DNA from: an uncultured Mucilaginibacter sp.
GTDB taxonomy: Bacteria; Bacteroidota; Bacteroidia; Sphingobacteriales; Sphingobacteriaceae
NCBI GenBank assembly: GCA_903864275.1
Contig: CAIPFE010000019.1
Coordinates: 248,001-312,000 of the forward strand
Length of the DNA: 64,000 nt
Reading direction: 5' to 3'
The position numbers and the translations under genes are program-made. Numbering within the stretch: position 1 is the stretch's first letter; every line of letters begins with the position of its first letter. The notes beneath the pieces are model-generated. The model saw only the letters and a program-made list of their open reading frames with translations, was not told where the DNA came from and did no database searches. Below, in pieces: positions 53,565 through 63,147 of this stretch.

Positions 53565-56500
53565 ATGGGATTGATAAAAGGGGCCCTTCAAAGGCCGATC
53601 ACCGTACTGGTTATAGTAGCAGGGCTATTCTTCTTTGGTATAAATGCTGTAAGGAATATTAAGATAGATATTTTCCCTGATCTTAACCTGCCCGTTATTT
53701 ACATATCACACCCTTACGGCGGTTATACCCCTGACCAGATGGAAGCCTATTTTGGCAAGCAATATGTTAGTTTGTTATTGTATGTATCGGGTGTAAAAAG
53801 TATTGAGACACGCAACATCACAGGCTTAACACTAATTAAGCTTACTTTTTACGAAGGAACAAATATGGCACAAGCCGCCGCGGAGGTGACGGCCTATACC
53901 AACAGGGCGCAGGCTATATTCCCGCCTGGTTCACAGCCGCCATTTATTTTGCGTTTTGATGCCTCCACTTTACCGGTGGGGCAGCTGGTGCTTACCAGCC
54001 CGACGCGTTCGAATAATGAATTGCTCGATCTGGCCAACATTTACATACGTTCTTCATTTACATCCATTCCCGGCCTGGTTTCCCCGGCGCCTTTTGGGGG
54101 AAATACACGCACTATAGTAATTAAAGTTGACCCTGAATTATTGCGTTCCCATAATTTAACGCCCGATCAGATAGTTGCCGCCTTACGGGACAATAACCAG
54201 AACACGCCTGCCGGGAACGTCCGCATAGGCGATTATAACTACCTGGCGCCGGCAAATACTTCCGTTGCAGCCATCAAGGATTTTGGCGACATCCCATTAT
54301 TTAAAAATGGTATACAAACCCTGTTTTTACATGATGTTGCCAAAGTTGAGGATGGTGCGGACATTACCACCAGCTATGCGCTTGTAAATGGTAAACGTTC
54401 GGTTTACCTCCCTATCACCAAATCTGCTGCTGCCTCCACGTGGGAAGTCGTGCAGAATTTGAAGAAAGCTATACCGCGCTTCCAGGCTTTATTGCCCGAC
54501 GATGTAAAATTATCCTATGTATTTGACCAATCTGTGTATGTGATCAATGCGGTGAAGAGCCTGGCCGAGGAAGGCGCCATTGGCGCTATGCTTACCGGTT
54601 TAATGGTACTGCTGTTTTTGGGTGATAGGCGGGGCGCACTTATCGTTATTTTAACTATCCCAACCTGTATAATATCCGGGATATTTTTCCTGTCGCTCTT
54701 TAATCAAACCATCAATATCATGACGTTGAGCGGCCTCTCGTTGGCCATTGGTATTTTGGTGGACGAATCGACGGTGACGATAGAAAACATTCACCAGCAT
54801 TTTGATATGGGCAAACCAAAAGCGCTGGCTATATGGGATGCCTGTAAAGAAATCGCCTTCCCCAAATTGCTGATCTTATTCTGTATCCTGGCAGTGTTCG
54901 CGCCGGCCTTTACGATGAAAGGCATTCCCGGCGCACTGTTCCTGCCATTGGCGCTGGCTATTGGTTTTTCTATGATCACATCGTACCTGCTGGCCCAAAC
55001 TTTTGTGCCGGTAATGGCCAACTGGGTAATGAAAAACGAGCACGAAGACAAAAGCCATGACGATGGTTTTGCTTTGGAGGATGAGGGCACTGCCTGGGAA
55101 CAAAAAGAATTGGCCATAAAAAACGCGACGGAAACCAAAGGGAAAAAGCTAAGCCGGTTCGACAAATTCAGGCTGCGCTTTTTGAGCCTGATGGATTGGA
55201 TGATGCCTAACCGCCGGTGGTTTGTATTATTTTATGCCGTTACTGCATTGGGTTCTGCTTTTTTGATGTTTACTATGATCGGGCGTGATGTGCTGCCAAA
55301 GGTAAATGGCGGTACTTTCCAGGTAAGGCTCCGCGCCCCCGACGGTACGCGTATGGAACGCACCGAATTGATAACTATTAACGCCACGCATATCCTTGCA
55401 AACCTGGTGGGTGGCAAACAAAACATCGAAGTGACTTCGGCAATGGTGGGTCAGCATCCGGGCCAGTTTTCAACCAGCCCTATCTATTTATTTATGGCAG
55501 GCCCGCAGGAGGCGGTGTTGCAGGTGAATTTACGCGAGGGCTACAAAGTAAATTTAGACGACTTAAAAGAACGTTTCCGCCGTGAAATGAAAAAGGAGCA
55601 GCCTTCCGTACAGCTTTCTTTTGAACCGATCGAACTTACCGATAAAATTTTGAGCCAGGGTTCACCAACACCCATTGAGGTTGCCATATCCGGTAAAAAC
55701 AAAGCGCAGAATGTGCAGTGGGCCTTTAAAGTACTGGATAAATTAAAAAAAATAAATTACCTGCGCGATGTACAGATAGGGCAATCGTTTAAATACCCTG
55801 CAATTAATATAAACATTGATCGCGTGCGCGCCGCGGAATTGGGGGCAAGTATTAATGATATATCGCGCTCGTTGATCGCGGCAACATCATCATCAAGGTA
55901 CACGGAAAAAAATGTATGGCTCGACACTAAGGTGGGGTTAAGTTATGCTGTGCAGGTTGAGGTACCGGAGTACCAGATGTCGAGCATAAATGATATGCGC
56001 GAAATACCCGTTGTTGCTAATCAGCCAAGGCCGGTGTTGAGTGATGTGGCCAATGTGTCGGCCGGAACGACTTATGGCGAAGATGATGACATTGGCGCAA
56101 TACCTATGCTATCGGTTACAGCTAACCTGAATAATAAGGATTTAGGCACCGCGACTGACGATGTGCAGAAAGCCTTAAAATCCCTTGGTAAGCTGCCCCG
56201 CGGGTTAACCGTTGCACCGCGGGGTTTAAGCCTCACCTTGACTGATACGCTTGATAGTTTGCAAACGGGGCTGCTTGTTGCTGTTATCGTCATCTTCCTG
56301 ATGCTTGCCGCGAACTTCCAATCATTTAAAATGTCCTTCGTGGTGTTATCCACAGTACCTGCGGTGTTGTTTGGATCGCTGCTGCTGGTGAAATTAACGG
56401 GCGCTACGCTTAACCTCCAATCCTATATGGGTATGATCATGTCGGTGGGGGTATCCATATCGAACTCCGTATTGCTGATCACAAATGCAGAGGAGTTAAG

Positions 56501-56825
56501 GAAACACAACGGCGACGCCCTGAAATCTGCACGTGAAGCCGTTGCCCTGCGCCTAAGGCCGATATTGATGACCAGTTTAGCCATGATCGTCGGGATGATC
56601 CCTATGGCGTCGGGCTTAGGCGAAGGCGGCGACCAGACCTCACCCTTGGGCAGGGCCGTTATAGGGGGGTTATTTGCTTCGACTTTTGCCGCTTTGCTGA
56701 TATTACCGTTAGTTTTTGCCTGGGTACAGGGCAATGCCACAACCGATTCCGTTTCCTTAGATCCTGAAGATAAAGAAAGTAAATTTTATGTCCCATTGCA
56801 TCATCATGAACAACCTGAAAAATAA
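53565..56825 (+). CDS. RND efflux permease (HAE/CusA-like)
   Basis: 1086 residues with the RND layout: TM1 at 11-30, a large periplasmic loop (porter domain), six TMs around 335-500, a second periplasmic loop, and the last TMs around 900-1060. The usual Asp-Asp proton-relay pair of TM4 is Asp-Glu here (ILVDESTVTIENI, D400/E401). A hydrophilic cytoplasmic insert lies at about 485-535 (KNEHEDKSHDDGFALEDEG). It moves substrates from periplasm or membrane into the TolC channel using the proton gradient. The substrate class is not evident. It overlaps the adaptor gene. Confidence 0.92.
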   Translation: MGLIKGALQRPITVLVIVAGLFFFGINAVRNIKIDIFPDLNLPVIYISHPYGGYTPDQMEAYFGKQYVSLLLYVSGVKSIETRNITGLTLIKLTFYEGTNMAQAAAEVTAYTNRAQAIFPPGSQPPFILRFDASTLPVGQLVLTSPTRSNNELLDLANIYIRSSFTSIPGLVSPAPFGGNTRTIVIKVDPELLRSHNLTPDQIVAALRDNNQNTPAGNVRIGDYNYLAPANTSVAAIKDFGDIPLFKNGIQTLFLHDVAKVEDGADITTSYALVNGKRSVYLPITKSAAASTWEVVQNLKKAIPRFQALLPDDVKLSYVFDQSVYVINAVKSLAEEGAIGAMLTGLMVLLFLGDRRGALIVILTIPTCIISGIFFLSLFNQTINIMTLSGLSLAIGILVDESTVTIENIHQHFDMGKPKALAIWDACKEIAFPKLLILFCILAVFAPAFTMKGIPGALFLPLALAIGFSMITSYLLAQTFVPVMANWVMKNEHEDKSHDDGFALEDEGTAWEQKELAIKNATETKGKKLSRFDKFRLRFLSLMDWMMPNRRWFVLFYAVTALGSAFLMFTMIGRDVLPKVNGGTFQVRLRAPDGTRMERTELITINATHILANLVGGKQNIEVTSAMVGQHPGQFSTSPIYLFMAGPQEAVLQVNLREGYKVNLDDLKERFRREMKKEQPSVQLSFEPIELTDKILSQGSPTPIEVAISGKNKAQNVQWAFKVLDKLKKINYLRDVQIGQSFKYPAININIDRVRAAELGASINDISRSLIAATSSSRYTEKNVWLDTKVGLSYAVQVEVPEYQMSSINDMREIPVVANQPRPVLSDVANVSAGTTYGEDDDIGAIPMLSVTANLNNKDLGTATDDVQKALKSLGKLPRGLTVAPRGLSLTLTDTLDSLQTGLLVAVIVIFLMLAANFQSFKMSFVVLSTVPAVLFGSLLLVKLTGATLNLQSYMGMIMSVGVSISNSVLLITNAEELRKHNGDALKSAREAVALRLRPILMTSLAMIVGMIPMASGLGEGGDQTSPLGRAVIGGLFASTFAALLILPLVFAWVQGNATTDSVSLDPEDKESKFYVPLHHHEQPEK

Positions 56826-57930
56826 ATTTATCATTGCTTTAACTGCTATGGTTATGGGCATAAGCTTGCTAAGCTCATGTGATTCCGGCAAAAAGGAAAA
56901 AAACGAGCAGGCACAAACTGTAAAACAGGAAAACGCAATCGACACGCCAACGGTTGTGGCAGTGCCCGTTAAAAAGGGGAAATTAAGCACTACTATTGCT
57001 ATACCCGGCGAATTGACGCCTTACCAGGAAGTCGACCTGTATGCCAAAGTGAATAGCTACGTGAAAACACTTTTGATTGATATAGGTTCGCAAGTGCACC
57101 AGGGGCAATTATTGGCAGTGCTGGAGGCGCCCGAGATCAACTCGCAGTTAGCCCAGGCCCAATCTCACATAAAACAAATGGAGGCTGTTTATTTTGCCAG
57201 CAAAGCCACCTACGACAGGCTTTACAGCACCAGCAAAACTCCCGGCACTGTTTCGCAAAACGACCTTGAACAAGCCGAAGCAAAAAAGAATTCGGACTAT
57301 GCCAATGTTGAAGCCGCAAAATCGTCCCTTAAGGAAGTGGCCGCAAATTTGAATTACCTGGAAATAAGGGCGCCTTTCGATGGGGTGATCACTTCGCGTA
57401 ATGTAAACCTTGGTGCTTATGTTGGGCCGGGCGGTAAAAGTACCGATCCGCTATTTGTATTGCAGGACCAAAAACGCCTGCGTTTAGTAGTGTCGGTGCC
57501 AGAAATTTATACCGGCGGATTAACAAGCAAAAGCGACGTGAGCTTTTCGGTAGAAGCTTTGCCAAACCAAAAATTTACAGCCCAGGTTAAACGCCTTGCC
57601 GGGGCACTTGATGTAAAATTACGGTCGGAGCGCCTTGAGATGGATGTTTTTAATAAAGACAAAAAATTATTGCCCCACATGTTTGCCGAAGTCGACGTAC
57701 CCTTACCATCACGCGACAGCGCTTTTATCGTGCCAAAAACAGCCGTTGTAACTTCAACCGAAAAGGTATTTGTGGTAAAATTGCTGAATCATCATGCGGT
57801 ATGGGTTGAGGTTAAGAAAGGTTTTCAGTCAGGCGACCTGATGGAAGTTTACGGCGATTTGAAGGCGGGCGATAATGTCGCCAAACAAGCCACTGATGAG
57901 ATCAGGGATGGATCGGTTGTCAGAGATTAG
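56806..57930 (+). CDS. RND efflux periplasmic adaptor, lipoprotein
   Basis: 374 residues from the ATG at 56806 (MNNLKNKFIIALT). An earlier in-frame ATG at 56788 is possible. The lipoprotein signal ends LLSSCDS. A membrane-fusion-protein plan follows: lipoyl half TIAIPGELTPYQEVDLYAKV, coiled-coil hairpin (about 115-190), second lipoyl half LEIRAPFDGVITSRNVNLGAYVG, then beta-barrel and membrane-proximal domains. It links the pump to the TolC channel. The start overlaps the pump gene by 20 bp. The order TolC, pump, adaptor is the reverse of the common adaptor-first order. Confidence 0.92.
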   Translation: MNNLKNKFIIALTAMVMGISLLSSCDSGKKEKNEQAQTVKQENAIDTPTVVAVPVKKGKLSTTIAIPGELTPYQEVDLYAKVNSYVKTLLIDIGSQVHQGQLLAVLEAPEINSQLAQAQSHIKQMEAVYFASKATYDRLYSTSKTPGTVSQNDLEQAEAKKNSDYANVEAAKSSLKEVAANLNYLEIRAPFDGVITSRNVNLGAYVGPGGKSTDPLFVLQDQKRLRLVVSVPEIYTGGLTSKSDVSFSVEALPNQKFTAQVKRLAGALDVKLRSERLEMDVFNKDKKLLPHMFAEVDVPLPSRDSAFIVPKTAVVTSTEKVFVVKLLNHHAVWVEVKKGFQSGDLMEVYGDLKAGDNVAKQATDEIRDGSVVRD

Positions 57931-58136
57931 TGGTTGGAGATTAGAGATTAGTTCGGAAGCCGGAATAAACGCGGATCCTGATTTCCAGGAATCAGAGCGA
58001 AAAATCAGTGTAACCGTTCTATAATCGGTGCAATCCTTTATCAATCACAATGAAAAATAGCACGAAGCCGCTATGAGTCGGTTTTAGACTAAAAGCACCT
58101 GAAAATTTGAAAGATTTAGGGCTAAAATATATTAAG

Positions 58137-58175
58137 GTAAAACGCCTTGCCATTTGTTTTGACAGGGCGTTTTAC
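58137..58175. terminator. Hairpin downstream of the RRM gene
   Basis: GTAAAACGCC (58137-58146) pairs with GGCGTTTTAC (58166-58175), and TTG/CAG extends the stem inward. It lies 12 bp beyond the RRM stop on the reverse strand, with an AT-rich tail toward lower coordinates. It probably serves both the RRM gene and the efflux operon. Confidence 0.7.
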
Positions 58176-58187
58176 TTATTTTATATT

Positions 58188-58583
58188 TTACCAGCGGCTG
58201 CCGCCACCGCCACCACGGCTGTCTTTATTGTAGCCACCGCCACCGCCGCCACGGTTTCCACCGCCGCCGCCATAGCCGCCACCGCCGCTACGGTTTCCAC
58301 CATAACCGCCGCCGCCACCGCCTCTGCGGTCATTTGGCTTCTTTTCCTCGGCCTGGCTTACAGCAATTGATCTGCCTTTAACTTCAGCGCCATTTAAACC
58401 GGTGATCGCTTTTTGAGCGCTTTCATCATCGGGCATTTCAACAAAGCCGAAGCCTTTGCTCCTGCCTGTCTCACGGTCACTGATTAATTTTACGGTGCTA
58501 ACTTCACCATAGGCTTCGAAAAGCTCTCTTAAATCGGCTTCCTCTAATTGAAAAGGAAGGCTTCCTACGAATATATTCATCAA
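58188..58583 (-). CDS. RNA-binding protein with one RRM and a Gly-rich tail
   Basis: 131 residues. The RRM (about 1-80) has RNP2-like MNIFVGSLPF and RNP1 SKGFGFVEM, with the aromatic residues that stack on RNA. The tail (about 88-131) is made of Gly, Arg, Tyr, Asn and Ser (RGG/YGG-like), a disordered RNA-binding and condensation-prone sequence. Proteins of this plan are common in Bacteroidota and are often cold-induced. The tail's GC-rich coding explains the repetitive look of 58200-58330. Confidence 0.92.
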   Translation of the reverse strand: MMNIFVGSLPFQLEEADLRELFEAYGEVSTVKLISDRETGRSKGFGFVEMPDDESAQKAITGLNGAEVKGRSIAVSQAEEKKPNDRRGGGGGGYGGNRSGGGGYGGGGGNRGGGGGGYNKDSRGGGGGSRW

Positions 58584-58709
58584 AATTTAATTTATAATGA
58601 GCAAGTCTAATTTTTGCTTGCTACCTTTTATTATCACCAAATATAGTAATAGATATTTTATGATTACTGTTACAAATAGTAAATACTTTTTAGTTATTTT
58701 AAAAAAACT

Positions 58710-59162
58710 CTAAATAACCTGTTTAATTTGATATATTTTGTCGTTTAACTTAAATTCATCCCCTGCTTTTTGCCCATTCAGCATCAATCCTATCGGCGAG
58801 GCCGGGGAAATTGCAAAATACGCTTCGTTATTAACTTTTAAAACACCAACACTTACCGCAATATAAAAATTGCCATTATTGGTAGTAATCAAACTGCCTG
58901 TACCTGCCTTATCGGTAACAACGTTGGGATTTATTTTGTTTAATGCTATTTTTAATTTATTTGCTTCGGTTAGCTGCCCTATATTCCGGTTAGTTTCCTG
59001 CTGCATCATCTCGCGGCCGGTTTCATATTTATCGCCCGCGCTGCTTTTGGTATCATCGTTTGATGATCTTTGCGCTTCATCAATGGCCAATTGGGCGGCT
59101 TCCATACGTTTTTCAACATAGTCAAGGCATAGGTTGTACAATTCTTGTTTTAATCCGCTCAT
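58710..59162 (-). CDS. GreA/GreB-family transcription elongation factor-like protein
   Basis: 150 residues. The N-terminal helical hairpin (about 1-75) carries MEAAQLAIDEAQRSSNDDTKSSAGDKYETGREM. The C-terminal domain (about 85-150) is FKBP-like, GSLITTNNGNFYIAVSVG through ISPASPIGLMLNGQKAGDEF, the GreA/GreB C-terminal pattern. Canonical Gre factors insert the hairpin tip acids into RNA polymerase to rescue backtracked complexes. Here the hairpin tip is Asp-rich, so such a role is possible but not proven. It is shorter than GreA (158). Confidence 0.82.
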   Translation of the reverse strand: MSGLKQELYNLCLDYVEKRMEAAQLAIDEAQRSSNDDTKSSAGDKYETGREMMQQETNRNIGQLTEANKLKIALNKINPNVVTDKAGTGSLITTNNGNFYIAVSVGVLKVNNEAYFAISPASPIGLMLNGQKAGDEFKLNDKIYQIKQVI

Positions 59163-59218
59163 TATTGCCCCTAAGATATAGATTGTTGGTGTAGTCCGAA
59201 AATCAAGTTAGCGATTCG

Positions 59219-59929
59219 TTACAACACCCCGAATTTATTCGCAGCGTCAACAACATTCTGACGGTTGCCCCGGCTTAATGGCAGCTTATGTTCATTGATG
59301 CGGATGTGCTGCGCGTCAATGGTGTTTATTTTAGTAATTGCTGCCAGGTACGATTTGTGTATGCGTACAAACATGTCTTTCGGAAGGATAGCCTCCGCAT
59401 TTTTTAGGCTTGAGTAAACTGTGAATTTTGCGGTTTTTGTAATGATGTGTATATAATTAAGCATTGACGCGACATACAATATATCCTCAAATGCTATTTT
59501 TTCATATCGCTGGTTAGTTTTCACATAGCAAAAATCTGGCTCATGTTTTATTTTCCTGATATGGTCGAACCCGGAGATCCTGGCGTAAACTTTTTCGGCA
59601 GCTTTCAAAAATCGCTCATAGATTACCGGTTTCATCAGGTAGTCGGCAACATCGAGTTCAAAGCCATCAAGGGCAAATTCGGGATAAGCGGTGACCAGTA
59701 TTACCTGTTGAAACAGATTGGCTTGCCGCAAAAACTGTAAACCGGAAGTTTGCGGCATTTTTATATCTAAAAAAATCAGGTCGATGGCCTCGTTCTCTAT
59801 TATGTTTTGTGCGATTGAAGCATTGCGGGCGCTGCCTGATAATTTTAAAAAAGGCAGCCGGGCAATATAATTTTCAATATGCATCCGGGCCAGGGGCTCG
59901 TCGTCAATAACCAAACAATTCAATATCAT
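59219..59929 (-). CDS. LytTR-family response regulator
   Basis: 236 residues. The receiver domain (about 1-120) has the acidic pocket DDEP, the phospho-Asp in LIFLDIKMPQTSG (D54 region) and the conserved Lys in YLMKP. The LytTR DNA-binding domain (about 135-236) has FCYVKTNQRYEKI, ILYVASMLNYIHI, FVRIHKSYLAAI and LPLSRGNRQNV. It binds direct repeats upstream of its targets. It overlaps its sensor kinase by 4 bp, so the two are made together. Confidence 0.93.
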   Translation of the reverse strand: MILNCLVIDDEPLARMHIENYIARLPFLKLSGSARNASIAQNIIENEAIDLIFLDIKMPQTSGLQFLRQANLFQQVILVTAYPEFALDGFELDVADYLMKPVIYERFLKAAEKVYARISGFDHIRKIKHEPDFCYVKTNQRYEKIAFEDILYVASMLNYIHIITKTAKFTVYSSLKNAEAILPKDMFVRIHKSYLAAITKINTIDAQHIRINEHKLPLSRGNRQNVVDAANKFGVL

Positions 59930-60960
59930 TTTAGCCTGATTTTAAGATTGACGATATAAATATCGCCATTTACACTGGTTGTCAAGGCATACTGGTCCCC
60001 GTAAATCAGCTGCAAACGTTTGAGCACATTATTTAAGCCGATGCCTTTATTTGAATACCCGTTTGATGTATCGACCGGTAACATAGTATTGGTGCAATGA
60101 AAATAAAGGGTGTCACCATCAAACTTTAACGCGGCTTTAATAAAATTTGGCCTGTCATCATAATCCGACACATATTTGAAGGCATTTTCAATAAACGGCA
60201 CGATCAATAAAGGGGCAATCGTAAGTCCGGCGGGTACATCACCAAATAAAAACTCCATTTCACAGTTTTCTTTGCGGATGCTTTGCAGGGTAAAATAGTT
60301 TTTGAGGTATTCAATTTCTTTGTGAACCGGAATACGATCTGCATCACATTCATATAACTGGAAGCGGAGCAGCTCAGCAAGTGCTGATAAGGTGTTTTTA
60401 GTTTCTTTTGACCCGGACTCTAACTGTGCATACAAACTGTTTAGTGAATTAAATAGAAAATGAGGATTTATCTGCGATTTAAGATAGATCAGTTCGGCAA
60501 CAGATTTTTCTTTTTCCATTCGTTCTATCCGTTTGCTCGATCGTACCCAGTCAATAGCGAGATAGGTGATACATCCGGCTAAAGTGCCCAATAGTGCAAT
60601 AAAGAAGCGGTTGTATTGCAGATCTTTATACGTCCAATAGAAGTTAAAATGGATGGGAACTATGTTGTGTTGCAGCATAAGCCACATAACAAAGGAATGT
60701 AAAGCGCTTAATGCAATAACGAGTACAAATAGAGAAAATATAAATAACCCCAATCGTTTTCTTTTGAAATATAAAGGCATCAAATAGCTGAATACGATAT
60801 AAAAAGCTGTTATTATAAGACTTAAGTCGAGGGTTGTAAAGTAGAGCCTGTTTAAGGGATTGTCAATATAAAAATAAACAATACGGTTCCATATAAAAAA
60901 GAAACAGGTCCAGAAAAGGATATGAATAACGGATTTACGCATAATATCACAAGTTATCAA
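59926..60960 (-). CDS. LytS-type sensor histidine kinase
   Basis: 344 residues. Four membrane helices fill about 8-150, with short extracytoplasmic loops and no recognisable sensor domain. A linker coiled coil (RIERMEKEKSVAELIYLKSQ) is followed by the His box NPHFLFNSLNSLYAQLE and a HATPase-type ATP site (PLLIVPFIENAFKYVS, then GIGLNNVLKRL). It phosphorylates the adjacent LytTR regulator. The divergent gene at 61138 is a possible target or partner. Confidence 0.93.
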   Translation of the reverse strand: MITCDIMRKSVIHILFWTCFFFIWNRIVYFYIDNPLNRLYFTTLDLSLIITAFYIVFSYLMPLYFKRKRLGLFIFSLFVLVIALSALHSFVMWLMLQHNIVPIHFNFYWTYKDLQYNRFFIALLGTLAGCITYLAIDWVRSSKRIERMEKEKSVAELIYLKSQINPHFLFNSLNSLYAQLESGSKETKNTLSALAELLRFQLYECDADRIPVHKEIEYLKNYFTLQSIRKENCEMEFLFGDVPAGLTIAPLLIVPFIENAFKYVSDYDDRPNFIKAALKFDGDTLYFHCTNTMLPVDTSNGYSNKGIGLNNVLKRLQLIYGDQYALTTSVNGDIYIVNLKIRLK

Positions 60961-61137
60961 TCAATAATTTAATGTTGCTGAAATTTATATTAAATGTCGC
61001 TTTTTCGGGATGAACGGTTTGATAAGGTTGCGGATATTGCATTGATATAAATTTTAAGGCCGGTCATATAATTTTTATCACCAAAATCATGTATTGAAAC
61101 GATAATTGACTATTAATCAATACGTCAATTAAATATT

Positions 61138-62442
61138 ATGAAAACAAAAACAGGCATTGCATTATTCTTATGTGCCGTCCTGGGGCAAAGAGGCACGGTG
61201 CTCGCTCAAACTGCTGATTCAATAGCTGTTCGGGCTGTAATGTATTTTCACGAAGCTGAACAAGCGGCCGCCAAACAAACAACCTGGCCCCGGAAACTTT
61301 ACGGGCCAATGCTATTTGTGGATGATAGTACGCATACTGCCTGGGCAAATATGCCCGATACGGGAGGCATATTAAAGCGGGATGGCGAAATTTATAAAGG
61401 CACATTGCCAAAGTCAATGATCATTGCCAATACCAGTATTAACTGGGGTGGAAAAAGATGGTCAATGATCCGCTGGCCTCTTCCGGCGGATAAAAATGAC
61501 CGCCTGAGCCTGGTACTGCATGAGTCGTTTCACCGCATACAGGACGATTTCAATTTACCAGCCCACAGTCCCACCGCTGATCATTTAAGTACCCGGGAAG
61601 GGCGTATATACTTCTTCCTTGAATTGCAGGCGCTTAAAAGCGCGCTAAATAAGCCCCGGGACAAACGGAAGGGCGACCTTGTGAGCGCCCTGTTATTTAG
61701 AAAAAAGCGACAGCTGCTTTTCCCCGGATCATTTAACAATGAGCAACTATTGGAAGCCAATGAAGGCCTTGCTGAATACACCGGCGTTATACTTGGTCGT
61801 AAAAAGGAAGGCGTTATTAGGTATTTAAACACAGTAATTGATAGCGCTGAAAAAAAGAAATCGTTGATCCGCTCGGCGCCATACATTACCGGGCCTGTTT
61901 ACGGGTACCTGCTGCATGATGTGGATACATTGTGGACTTTAAAAGTTGATTCCAATAACAAGTTCACTGACCTTATCAGGAATTATTACAGAATTGCAGC
62001 TATCCCTGGAAATATTGATGCGGAAGTAAATAAAAGATCGGCGAGGTATAATGGGGCCAGGTTCACAGCCTCTGAAAATTTAAAGTACGCCGAACATCAG
62101 GAACTCGAAAAACAATATATTGACGAGTTCGCCGTAAAACCGGTGCTCGTTATTGAATTAAAAAAGATGAATATTGGTTTTAACCCGGGTAATTTATTTG
62201 ACCTGGGAAAATACGGCACGGTTTACCCCACGATGACCATAACTGATAACTGGGGCGAATTAAATGTAACCGGTGGCGAGGGGGCTTTGATGAAGGATTG
62301 GCAGGTAGTTTTTTTGCAGGCAAAAAAAGATATAGCATTAACCGCCGGTAAAACTGTAGAAGGCGTGGGATGGAAGTTAAATCTTGTAGCAGGCTGGAAG
62401 ATCGTGCAGGATGGTTTAAATTATAAGTTAACGAAAGAATAA
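61138..62442 (+). CDS. Putative secreted zinc metalloprotease
   Basis: 434 residues with a signal peptide ending VLAQ. LVLHESFHRIQDDF supplies an HExxH zinc motif (near residue 126), and downstream LLEANEGLAEYTG supplies a Glu that could be the third gluzincin ligand. The C-terminal quarter looks beta-rich. I do not recognise a named peptidase family. The motif alone does not prove activity. It is divergent from the LytS kinase, so it could be controlled by that system. Confidence 0.6.
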   Translation: MKTKTGIALFLCAVLGQRGTVLAQTADSIAVRAVMYFHEAEQAAAKQTTWPRKLYGPMLFVDDSTHTAWANMPDTGGILKRDGEIYKGTLPKSMIIANTSINWGGKRWSMIRWPLPADKNDRLSLVLHESFHRIQDDFNLPAHSPTADHLSTREGRIYFFLELQALKSALNKPRDKRKGDLVSALLFRKKRQLLFPGSFNNEQLLEANEGLAEYTGVILGRKKEGVIRYLNTVIDSAEKKKSLIRSAPYITGPVYGYLLHDVDTLWTLKVDSNNKFTDLIRNYYRIAAIPGNIDAEVNKRSARYNGARFTASENLKYAEHQELEKQYIDEFAVKPVLVIELKKMNIGFNPGNLFDLGKYGTVYPTMTITDNWGELNVTGGEGALMKDWQVVFLQAKKDIALTAGKTVEGVGWKLNLVAGWKIVQDGLNYKLTKE

Positions 62443-62822
62443 CCGGTATTTTATGGTAAAATTTTAGAAGAGGATCGATTTGGGCCTGCCTGAAAAATAA
62501 AAGCCCCCTTGCACTCGCTGCTTGGGGGCTTTCAACCTAAACCTTATCACAATTATAAATGCGAGGTGCATCTATAAAATTAACTAACGTTTGATATTCA
62601 CCTATTGTTTTAACGAAAAGGAAAAATTTACGAATTAATGATAATTCATGATTAATAGTCCCGATGATTTAATTATCTACGATAAAATAGCCATAATTGT
62701 CACTTAAAAAAAACCAACCATCATTTGTTTTGTTTACCCAACATAGGATTAAAATAAATTTAGATCGCCGTGTTACAATGTTTAAAAAGGCTGCGTAATA
62801 TAGTTTAACCAATATCAGGATT
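62443..62822. other. 380-bp gap holding a terminator
   Basis: Besides the hairpin listed at 62500-62532 this is AT-rich sequence with no supportable gene. The last part must carry the promoter of the 51-aa membrane protein, but no clear TAnnTTTG box is seen. Confidence 0.4.
62500..62532 (+). terminator. Intrinsic terminator after the zinc peptidase gene
   Basis: AAAGCCCCC (62500-62508) pairs with GGGGGCTTT (62524-62532) around a 15-base loop, 57 bp after the stop codon. The T-run is short (TTT). Confidence 0.7.
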
Positions 62823-62978
62823 ATGAGCAAAATAAGTAAAAAGGAAGGTTTGGAAGCTTACGGAACCACTTTGATCCTTCTTTCAATTTTAATAGCGGTG
62901 ATGAGCCTCGTAATTTTTATGCCGTTAAAAAGCGATAAACTTGCTGATAACAGCAAAGTTGCAAGCTATTCAAAATAG
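62823..62978 (+). CDS. 51-residue single-pass membrane protein
   Basis: An ATG at 62823 opens a 51-codon frame ending TAG at 62976-62978. A Lys-rich N-terminus (MSKISKKEGLEAYG) is followed by one hydrophobic segment, TLILLSILIAVMSLVIFMPL, and a polar C-terminal tail (KSDKLADNSKVASYSK). By the positive-inside rule the N-terminus is cytoplasmic. It stands alone between a terminator and the next secreted-protein gene. I do not recognise it; small proteins of this shape are often regulators of larger membrane complexes. Confidence 0.55.
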   Translation: MSKISKKEGLEAYGTTLILLSILIAVMSLVIFMPLKSDKLADNSKVASYSK

Positions 62979-63147
62979 CTGTCTGATAAACTGGTATTCT
63001 CGTCGATCATAAATTATCTCCACCAATTGGTAAGGGTTATTAATGCGCCATCACTTATGGTTTGTTTCTGATTATTACAAAATTTTCAGACAGAAATTTT
63101 TATAATTGTATCTTGTTGCAAATTCAGATAAAATTTGTAGATGAATT

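Noticed and set aside
58200..58330. CCGCCACC-type repeats that resemble a tandem repeat or array
   Set aside because: They are the reverse complement of the Gly-rich tail codons of the RRM protein, so they are coding, not a separate repeat element.
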